Part shown: positions 1 through 5,361 of the stretch, in pieces
How the letters are laid out: every line of letters starts with the position of its first letter
Position numbering within the stretch: the first letter of the stretch is position 1
NCBI GenBank assembly: GCA_031401815.1
Contig: JANNRW010000039.1
Coordinates: forward strand, 1 to 10,129
Length of the DNA: 10,129 bases
Source: JANNRW01 sp031401815
GTDB taxonomy: Bacteria; Desulfobacterota; Desulfuromonadia; Geobacterales; DSM-12255
Direction: 5' to 3'
Notes under the pieces: model-generated
Database searches by the model: none
What the model saw: only the letters and a program-made list of their open reading frames with translations
What the model was told of the DNA's origin: nothing
Program-made: the position numbers and the translations under genes

Positions 1-1280
1 CGCACTGCCAGACCATCAAGTATCGCCATGGTCAACGGAAGCTTGATCGTCACGGTAGTGCCCCGACCTGGAACAGTTGTCAATTGCACACTACCTTGCA
101 GTAGTTCGATGTTTCTCCTCACCACATCCATCCCCACGCCTCGCCCCGAAAGTTCGGTTACTTCAGCAGCAGTGGAGAAGCCGGGACGAAAGACCAGATT
201 GTAAATCTCAGCTTCACTAAGCTCATCAACATGGGATGCAAGCCCCTGTTGCCTGGCAGTAAGGAGAATGGCTGCGCTGTCAAGACCGCGACCATCATCT
301 TTGAGCTCGATAAAGACAACCCCGCCCCGCTGCTCAGCTGTCAGGGTGATGGTTCCCTCCTCGGACTTGCCTTGCGCCAGACGGCTCGCCGGGTGCTCCA
401 GGCCATGATCAATGGCGTTGCGCAGCAGATGCATCAAGGGATCGACAAGCTTTTGAAGTATCCCTTTATCAAGCTCGGTCTCTCCCCCCTGCTGCTGCAA
501 CACAACCCGCTTACCTGTTGCAGCAGCCAGATCGCGCACCGCACGTTCACAACGTTGAAAAACTTCCGCAACCGGCTGCATTCGCAGAGAAAGGGATTTT
601 TCCTGAACATCCCGTCCAAGTCGTTGCATCTGGTCAAGAATTGTCCCGAAAAGGGTATCTACCCCCCCTTCAGGAAAATAATTGCCCAGCGTCTGGCGGA
701 GCATGGAATGAACAATCAGCAGTTCGCCCACATTGTCGACCAGACGCTCGATCTTCCCCTGGTTAATGCGGATGGTTCCTTCGCTCCCCTGACCTGGTGT
801 CTGTAGTGATGAAACTCCGGCCAGATCCCTGTTTCCAGCTTCTGATCTGTTCATTATGATGTCAGACACTTCACAGGGTGACCCGGAGACGGACAACCGT
901 CGAATAAGCTGTTCCAGTCCTGCAAGGATGAGAGTTGCCTGCTCTGCATCAAATGGCGCGCCTCTGGAAAGCTCCGTCAATGAACTCTTCAAAAAATCGA
1001 CGGCCTGTAGCAGGGCGGTTATGAGGCTGCTGCTGACTGTCATCTCCTTACGGCGCAGTGTGCCGAATGTCTCTTCCAGCATATGGCAAAAATTGCCAAG
1101 ATCAGTACACCCAACTACGAAACACCCACCTTTCAGGGTATGGGTAGCCCGATAAAGTGCATGTATCGTCTCCAGATCATCGGGTAAGGATTCAAGCCGC
1201 AGAAGTCCCAGCTCAAGCAGCTCTACCTGCTCACGACCTTCATCCATGAATGAATTAAAAAGAAGCTTCTCGTCAAACAT
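1..1280 (-). CDS. cheA: CheA-type chemotaxis histidine kinase, C-terminus cut off by the window edge
   Basis: CheA kinases autophosphorylate on a His in an HPt domain and pass the phosphate to CheY/CheB-type regulators, controlling taxis, pili or other outputs in a cytoplasmic array with CheW and receptors. I translated the minus strand from the ATG at 1280: 426 codons stay open to the window edge. Domains: HPt about 1-110 with the phospho-His at H47 (ATHTLKGG); a linker of about 55 residues; dimerisation segment from about residue 167 (IRINQGKIERLVDNVGELL); ATPase about 235-410 with N box N287/DHGLE, G1 box DDGRG (328-332) and G2 box GRGVGMD (379-385). The last residues (KLPLTMAILDGLAV) begin the CheW-like P5 domain. 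No separate P2 (CheY-docking) domain fits between HPt and P3. The start is preceded only by a weak AGG; an alternative ATG lies at 1247. No other che gene is visible, so the pathway served is unknown. Confidence 0.93.
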   Translation of the reverse strand, partial: MFDEKLLFNSFMDEGREQVELLELGLLRLESLPDDLETIHALYRATHTLKGGCFVVGCTDLGNFCHMLEETFGTLRRKEMTVSSSLITALLQAVDFLKSSLTELSRGAPFDAEQATLILAGLEQLIRRLSVSGSPCEVSDIIMNRSEAGNRDLAGVSSLQTPGQGSEGTIRINQGKIERLVDNVGELLIVHSMLRQTLGNYFPEGGVDTLFGTILDQMQRLGRDVQEKSLSLRMQPVAEVFQRCERAVRDLAAATGKRVVLQQQGGETELDKGILQKLVDPLMHLLRNAIDHGLEHPASRLAQGKSEEGTITLTAEQRGGVVFIELKDDGRGLDSAAILLTARQQGLASHVDELSEAEIYNLVFRPGFSTAAEVTELSGRGVGMDVVRRNIELLQGSVQLTTVPGRGTTVTIKLPLTMAILDGLAV

Positions 1281-1554
1281 CCTGTCACCGTAATTCCTGC
1301 GAGCTGAGTCTGCCTCTATTATCAAACTCTAGAACAGGGGGCATAATTTGAACAATCGGGGAGTTCCTGACAACTATCAGGAAAACCCTGATGCCTGCGG
1401 ATGTCCACGACAGGAGAGCTGCCGGCCAGGGGATGAGTAGCTGTAGATGGAGAGGTGATTGAAGTAATGCGGGTTTGACCTATGGGTACTTTTATCAGAC
1501 AAGAGGGTTTTTCAGGGAGGGGTACTGCGAATGGAAAAGATTGATTTCTTATCT
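1281..1554. other. Intergenic gap between response regulator and cheA
   Basis: This 274-bp gap separates the end of the response regulator from the start of cheA, both on the minus strand. It holds one clear short dyad, TTCCTGA/TCAGGAA with a six-base loop (1364-1383), without a T-tract, so it is not a standard terminator. A promoter for cheA is expected here, but no hexamer pair is convincing. A 29-codon plus-strand frame at about 1531 overlaps the regulator antisense and was not accepted as a gene. Confidence 0.5.
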
Positions 1555-2211
1555 CTAAAGAGAGGTTATGCCTGTGCGGATGGCGTATCTGGTCAGCTCT
1601 GCAACAGAGAATATATTTAATTTGCGCATGATATTTGCGCGAAAAGTTTCGACGGTCTTACTGCTGATTGATAGTGTATGTGCAATCTCTTTGGTGTTTT
1701 GTCCCTGCGCCAGCAGACGCAGCACCTCGGTTTCACGAGGGGAGAGTGGCTGGAGCGTGGCAGATTGCGATTGCTGCCTCGACTCTATATAGCTGGTGAC
1801 GATAATGCCGGCCACGGTCGGACTGAAGAAGGTCTCCCCGGAGGCTATAGTCCGGATAGCCCTTATCAATTCGTTGGAAGCGGCATCCTTTAGGATATAA
1901 CCGCTGGCACCGACAGTCACTGCCTCGGTAACAAAGCGCCGGTCTGAATGCATCGAGAGTATCAGAATCCGGACTGAAGGGCAGTCACTGCGCAGGGTAC
2001 GCGCTACCTCTATGCCACTGATGTCGGGGAGGGTCAGATCAAGTACGAGGATATCCGGAACTGTTTCCCGACAGAGACGCATGGCACTTTCTCCGCTCTC
2101 GGCCTCTGCAACCACGATCAGGTCGTGCTCCTTGGCAAGCAGTGAGATCAGCCCTTCCCGCACCATTTGGTGATCATCCACGACAAGAATTCGGATCGGC
2201 ATCAACCTCAT
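1555..2211 (-). CDS. NarL/FixJ-family response regulator (receiver plus LuxR-type HTH)
   Basis: This is a DNA-binding transcriptional regulator that should be activated by phosphorylation from the kinase encoded just upstream. The receiver domain covers about residues 5-122: acidic pocket D12/D13, phospho-acceptor D58 (LVLDLTLPD), the conserved Ser/Thr position at S86 and K108 (GYILKDA). The LuxR/GerE-type helix-turn-helix covers about 154-214 (LSPRETEVLRLLAQG, then TKEIAHTLSISSKTVETF), the canonical NarL DNA-binding signature. At 218 aa the length is normal. The first ATG (2211) overlaps the kinase stop as ATGA; the ATG at 2202 (MPIRILVVDDH) fits the usual family N-terminus and also has a GAGG just before it, so either start could be used. 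Translational coupling to the kinase is likely. Target genes cannot be read from the window; the adjacent cheA is one possibility. Confidence 0.95.
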   Translation of the reverse strand: MRLMPIRILVVDDHQMVREGLISLLAKEHDLIVVAEAESGESAMRLCRETVPDILVLDLTLPDISGIEVARTLRSDCPSVRILILSMHSDRRFVTEAVTVGASGYILKDAASNELIRAIRTIASGETFFSPTVAGIIVTSYIESRQQSQSATLQPLSPRETEVLRLLAQGQNTKEIAHTLSISSKTVETFRANIMRKLNIFSVAELTRYAIRTGITSL

Positions 2212-3533
2212 ATCTCCCCCTTTTCAGGCAGGGGGAGGTTGATGCTGACTGTAGTTCCATTCCCAGGTCTGGAGTTGACTGTCATGCTCCCCCCAAGATG
2301 TTCAATCCGGCGGCGTGCATTAAAAATCCCGAAGCCATCGGCTCCAAAGTTGGTCTTATGCCCCTCAGCTGCTTCGAAACCGACCCCGTCGTCCGTCACC
2401 TTTACATGCAGCCCCTCTGTGTCTTCATCCAAGGAGATGACTACACTCGTCGCCTGGGCGTGCTTGGCAACGTTCATCAAGAGCTCCCGGACGATCTGAA
2501 AGAGGGTAACCCGCAACTCTTCCGAAAGAGGAGAGAGTTTGTGAGGGAGGTGAAAACGAAAAAACAGGCCGTGCTCTTCGTGAAAACGTTCCCCGAGCCA
2601 TTCAATTGCTGGCTCCAGTCCTACCTGGTAAAGGAGTGGCGGGCTGACTTCAAAGGTTAGTGTCCGCACCCTGTGGATAGCAGTATTCAACAGATCCCTG
2701 ACCTTGGCCAGGGGTAAACTCTCAGTCATATCGATCTGGTCAAGGCGAATTTTGCAGAGAGCCAGTGTCTGGCCGATTTCATCGTGAAGTTCCGTGGCGA
2801 TACGTCGTCGCTCCCGCTCTTCGGCCATGGAGAGCTCCGCCGCCAGAGAGGTGAGTTGGCGTTGATTCTCCAGCAGCTCGCGCTCGATCCGTTTTACTTC
2901 AGTAATATCCTGGTTGACTACAACGATGCCGATACTTCCCCCTGCTTCATCACGTAACGGAACCGCCGAGTGGAGAATAACCATCTGATTGCCGTCGTCC
3001 CTCATAATGTCAATGACTTCGTTCAGAACCGGCTCGACAGACTGCAAAACCGAAAAGGGTTCTGGATGAGCCGTTGTCGGCTTGCCTTCAGCTGCTGGAT
3101 AGTTGTGAGATAAAATATCGCTGCCAATACTGTTTTCGGTGCTCATCCTGATCTTTCTGGCCGCCGGATTTGTATGGGCAATCTCCCCTGCAGAATCGAT
3201 CAACCAGATTCCGACCGGCAAGGTCTCCAGAACTTTGGCAAGGTAGTGCTCCTTGCTCTGTACCAGTTCAGTAAAAGATTTGAGGGAAGCGAGGTGGTTC
3301 TTGATCAGATTGTAGAGAAGCCAGGATGTAGTGGTGACATAGATCCAACCTTCAGCAATGCCGGAAAAAGCTACAATTGTTGAATCATTGTAGAAAAGTG
3401 GCAATAATATATCGAAGACCAGAACCCAGATGCTGCCCACTGCTGCGTAGCTCAGGGCGATACGAAGTGCAAAACCCTTTATTCCTGACGTTGAAGGGCT
3501 GCCTGTTTTTTCTGTAAAGTTATCGTCTTTCAT
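2208..3533 (-). CDS. Membrane-anchored PAS sensor histidine kinase, NarX/DegS-type (HisKA_3)
   Basis: This is the sensor partner of the response regulator it overlaps. The N-terminus has two hydrophobic helices (about 21-47 and 53-78) separated by only a few residues, so there is no periplasmic sensor domain. A PAS domain follows (about 95-213, ending VVNQDITEVKRIEREL, a typical PAS C-terminal edge), then a coiled coil and the HisKA_3 phospho-acceptor region with H250 (RRRIATELHDEIGQ). The ATPase domain shows N box N354 (ELLMNVAKHA), G1 DDGVGF (381-386) and G2 GFGIFNARRRIEHLGG (from G400). At 441 aa it is complete. The signal is probably cytoplasmic or membrane-derived and read by PAS; no PAS cofactor can be assigned. 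The ribosome-binding site is weak (AAGCAAG). The rpsI terminator upstream implies its own promoter in 3534-3609, but I could not identify one. Confidence 0.93.
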   Translation of the reverse strand: MKDDNFTEKTGSPSTSGIKGFALRIALSYAAVGSIWVLVFDILLPLFYNDSTIVAFSGIAEGWIYVTTTSWLLYNLIKNHLASLKSFTELVQSKEHYLAKVLETLPVGIWLIDSAGEIAHTNPAARKIRMSTENSIGSDILSHNYPAAEGKPTTAHPEPFSVLQSVEPVLNEVIDIMRDDGNQMVILHSAVPLRDEAGGSIGIVVVNQDITEVKRIERELLENQRQLTSLAAELSMAEERERRRIATELHDEIGQTLALCKIRLDQIDMTESLPLAKVRDLLNTAIHRVRTLTFEVSPPLLYQVGLEPAIEWLGERFHEEHGLFFRFHLPHKLSPLSEELRVTLFQIVRELLMNVAKHAQATSVVISLDEDTEGLHVKVTDDGVGFEAAEGHKTNFGADGFGIFNARRRIEHLGGSMTVNSRPGNGTTVSINLPLPEKGEI

Positions 3534-3609
3534 AAGAACTTGCTTTCACACCAGTTGTCGGAAAACCTAATTGCAAACAGTTCGCGCCAACTTTTGCCTT
3601 GCTTCACAA

Positions 3610-3643
3610 AAAAAGGGAAACCCCTTACGGGATTTCCCTTTTT
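3610..3643 (-). terminator. Intrinsic terminator of the rplM-rpsI operon
   Basis: A long hairpin lies 27 bp past the rpsI stop on the minus strand. The outer stem AAAAAGGGAAA/TTTCCCTTTTT is perfect over 11 bp; after one mismatch three further G-C pairs close a four-base loop (3625-3628). Read on the minus strand the stem runs into seven T residues (3608-3614). It ends transcription of the ribosomal operon before the kinase gene; its symmetry would let it work on the plus strand too. Confidence 0.9.
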
Positions 3644-3669
3644 CTTGCCTAAAACAGAAGCATTGTCTT

Positions 3670-4062
3670 TTAACGCTTGGAGAACTGGAAGCTCTTTCTT
3701 GCAGCTGCCTTGCCGTATTTTTTCCGCTCTTTCACACGTGAATCACGGGTGATGAAACCTGCCGCCTTGAGCGGTGCGCGATAGGCAGCATCTACTTCAA
3801 GAAGGGCTTTTGTGATACCGTGCTTGATGGCACCAGCCTGCCCGGAATCGCCGCCACCTCTCACAGTCACATTTATGTCGAACTTGCCGAGATTCTCGGT
3901 CAGCTCCAGAGGTTGACGGATAACCATTTTGGAGGTCTCGCGACCGAAATAGTCGTCTATAGTCTTGGTATTAACCGTTATGACGCCGGTTCCCGGGGTG
4001 AGCCATACACGAGCAATGGAAGACTTCCTTTTTCCTGTTCCATAATATTTCGTTGCTGCCAT
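3670..4062 (-). CDS. rpsI: 30S ribosomal protein S9
   Basis: S9 is a small-subunit ribosomal protein whose basic C-terminal tail reaches the P-site tRNA. The 130-aa product is full length. It shows the family signatures: N-terminal YYGTGKRKSSIARVW, the central VTVRGGGDSGQAGAIKHGITKAL (split here only by description; about residues 66-89), RDSRVKERKKYGKAAARK and the near-universal C-terminal SKR. The start is supported by AGGAGAG at a normal distance before the ATG. It is the second gene of the operon, 31 bp after rplM, and is followed by a strong terminator. Nothing unusual. Confidence 0.98.
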   Translation of the reverse strand: MAATKYYGTGKRKSSIARVWLTPGTGVITVNTKTIDDYFGRETSKMVIRQPLELTENLGKFDINVTVRGGGDSGQAGAIKHGITKALLEVDAAYRAPLKAAGFITRDSRVKERKKYGKAAARKSFQFSKR

Positions 4063-4093
4063 TTCGTACTCTCCTGAAAATAATTATCTATTA

Positions 4094-4525
4094 TTAAATT
4101 TCGAACACTTTGGGCATCTGAGCCTTGTGTGGATGATCTGCTCCGGTGTAGATCTTCAGCTTGCTAAGCATGTTGCGAGCCAGCTTGTTCTTGGGAAGCA
4201 TCCCCTTGACAGCTTTTTTAAGAAGATCTTCCGGTTTTTTCTCCATCAGTTTACCGGCTGTGATGGACTTGATACCTCCGGGAAACCCGGAATGGCTGTA
4301 ATATGTCTTGTCAGCAAGCTTGTTGCCGGAAAGTGCAATCTTCTCGGCGTTGATCACGATCACAAAGTCGCCGGTATCTACACTCGGGGTGAAAATCGGC
4401 TTTTTCTTGCCTCGAAGTATCGAAGCAATCTCTGTGGCCACTCGGCCAAGCACCTTGTTCTCAACATTGATCAGATACCACTCTCTGGTGAACTCTCCCT
4501 CTTTTGCAACCTGTGTCGTCTTCAT
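4094..4525 (-). CDS. rplM: 50S ribosomal protein L13
   Basis: L13 is an early-assembling protein of the large ribosomal subunit. The 143-aa product is full length and shows the family features: REWYLINVENKVLGRVATEI near the N-terminus, GDFVIVINAEKIALSGNK, YYSHSGFPGG, KKAVKGMLPKNKLAR and the C-terminal YTGADHPHKAQMP. The ATG is preceded by GAGGATATA, a well-placed ribosome-binding site. The reading frame ends in three consecutive in-frame stops (TAA TAA TAG). It is the first gene of the rplM-rpsI operon, an arrangement conserved across most bacteria, and is transcribed from the promoter at 4578-4606. Confidence 0.98.
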   Translation of the reverse strand: MKTTQVAKEGEFTREWYLINVENKVLGRVATEIASILRGKKKPIFTPSVDTGDFVIVINAEKIALSGNKLADKTYYSHSGFPGGIKSITAGKLMEKKPEDLLKKAVKGMLPKNKLARNMLSKLKIYTGADHPHKAQMPKVFEI

Positions 4526-4577
4526 TATATCCTCACAACCATTTTGAATAGTTAAGCCTTGCTTTACGAAAGTTTGT

Positions 4578-4606
4578 AAAATAGATTATTAGCGAGCCTC
4601 TGTCAA
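4578..4606 (-). promoter_or_regulatory. Sigma-70-type promoter of rplM-rpsI
   Basis: On the minus strand a perfect -35 hexamer TTGACA (4601-4606) is followed after exactly 17 bp by TATTTT (4578-4583, four of six matches to the -10 consensus). Transcription would start near 4571, leaving a 5' leader of about 45 nt before the rplM ATG, room for a short L13-type regulatory leader, although I could not fold one with confidence. Confidence 0.75.
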
Positions 4607-4620
4607 GATATATTTCAAAC

Positions 4621-5361
4621 CCCTTCTAGATCCTGAGAGACGAAGTCAGAGTCGATTCTCAACTCACACCCCTCACATCTCTCAAGTTTTGCTCATACTC
4701 AGATACCCCTTTAGACTATGAAAATACGGATATATGTTTTTTAATTAATTCGCAATCTGATAGCAGGTTTTTTTATTAATTATTTTATTTGTATGTGAGC
4801 TAGCTTATCAAGCTAATTGCAAGGGGTGATCAGAACTGTAAAAGAGCATATTTGCCCAGATCACCTTCTTTCTACACTCTGAAATCATAAATTATATTAA
4901 GGCAATACTCGCTAAACAACAGGGCTGGCTGGAGCATATGGATGAATTGATCGAGAGCCAAATTATACGGAAACAGGGACGGAAGTGAAGTTCGCCAAAT
5001 AACGGCTGCATCTGCGCGATATAGCGCATTAATTAGCATTTTCAAAATATACATATACAATTTATATTTATAACATTTTTAATTAATTGGTAATTTTAAT
5101 TGCTAAAACATTTTAATTATCAATATACCTTGCTGAAATGTTTAGATGGTTTAATTCAAGTCAATTTATAGGAGCTGGCACATTATTTAATGTTATGAAT
5201 ACGGATAAAATGGTAAATGAATTGCATAGAAGGAGAGTTGCATAAGATTCATTAATCATTTAATCAGCCAACTCCAGAAACTCATATTTATCAGATGAAG
5301 CAGAATAAATCAGAAACTGACCGCTAACAACAGCACCAAACTGCCAACAAAGGAGATAATT
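4621..5361. other. Long AT-rich intergenic region upstream of the cytochrome gene
   Basis: About 740 bp lie between the divergent rplM promoter and the cytochrome start. I see no gene that can be supported. It contains a small perfect dyad TAGCTT/AAGCTA (4801-4815); a spaced dyad GGTGATC/GATCACC (4825-4831 and 4859-4865); two near-identical AT-rich direct repeats, AACATTTTTAATTA and AACATTTTAATTA (from 5072 and 5107); a 47-codon plus-strand frame without an early start codon ending at 4988; and a 35-codon frame at 5138-5245. The stretch 5040-5160 is extremely AT-rich. The cytochrome promoter should lie here, but no hexamer pair is clear. Confidence 0.6.
5351..5361 (+). promoter_or_regulatory. 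Ribosome-binding site of the cytochrome gene
   Basis: AAAGGAG ends 6 bases before the ATG at 5362, a near-ideal Shine-Dalgarno sequence and spacing. It fixes the start of the cytochrome and hence the full signal peptide. Confidence 0.85.

Noticed and set aside
231..806. A 191-codon plus-strand frame at the left end
   Set aside because: The minus strand encodes all the CheA ATPase and dimerisation motifs in an unbroken frame, so this is a shadow.
2142..2660. A 172-codon plus-strand frame across the kinase/regulator junction
   Set aside because: It is antisense to two well-supported signalling proteins and lacks a domain signature.
3572..3590. Sigma-54-like element TTGGCGCG...TTTGCA on the minus strand before the kinase gene
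   Set aside because: The GG and GC elements are separated by 12 bases instead of the strictly required 10.
4872..5060. A 62-codon minus-strand frame in the AT-rich intergenic region
   Set aside because: No ribosome-binding site, no recognisable motif and a composition typical of chance frames. The opposite strand has an equally weak frame.
5175..5190. TGGCAC-based sigma-54 promoter upstream of the cytochrome
   Set aside because: The -24 half is good, but the -12 position reads TTAAT and lacks the essential GC.
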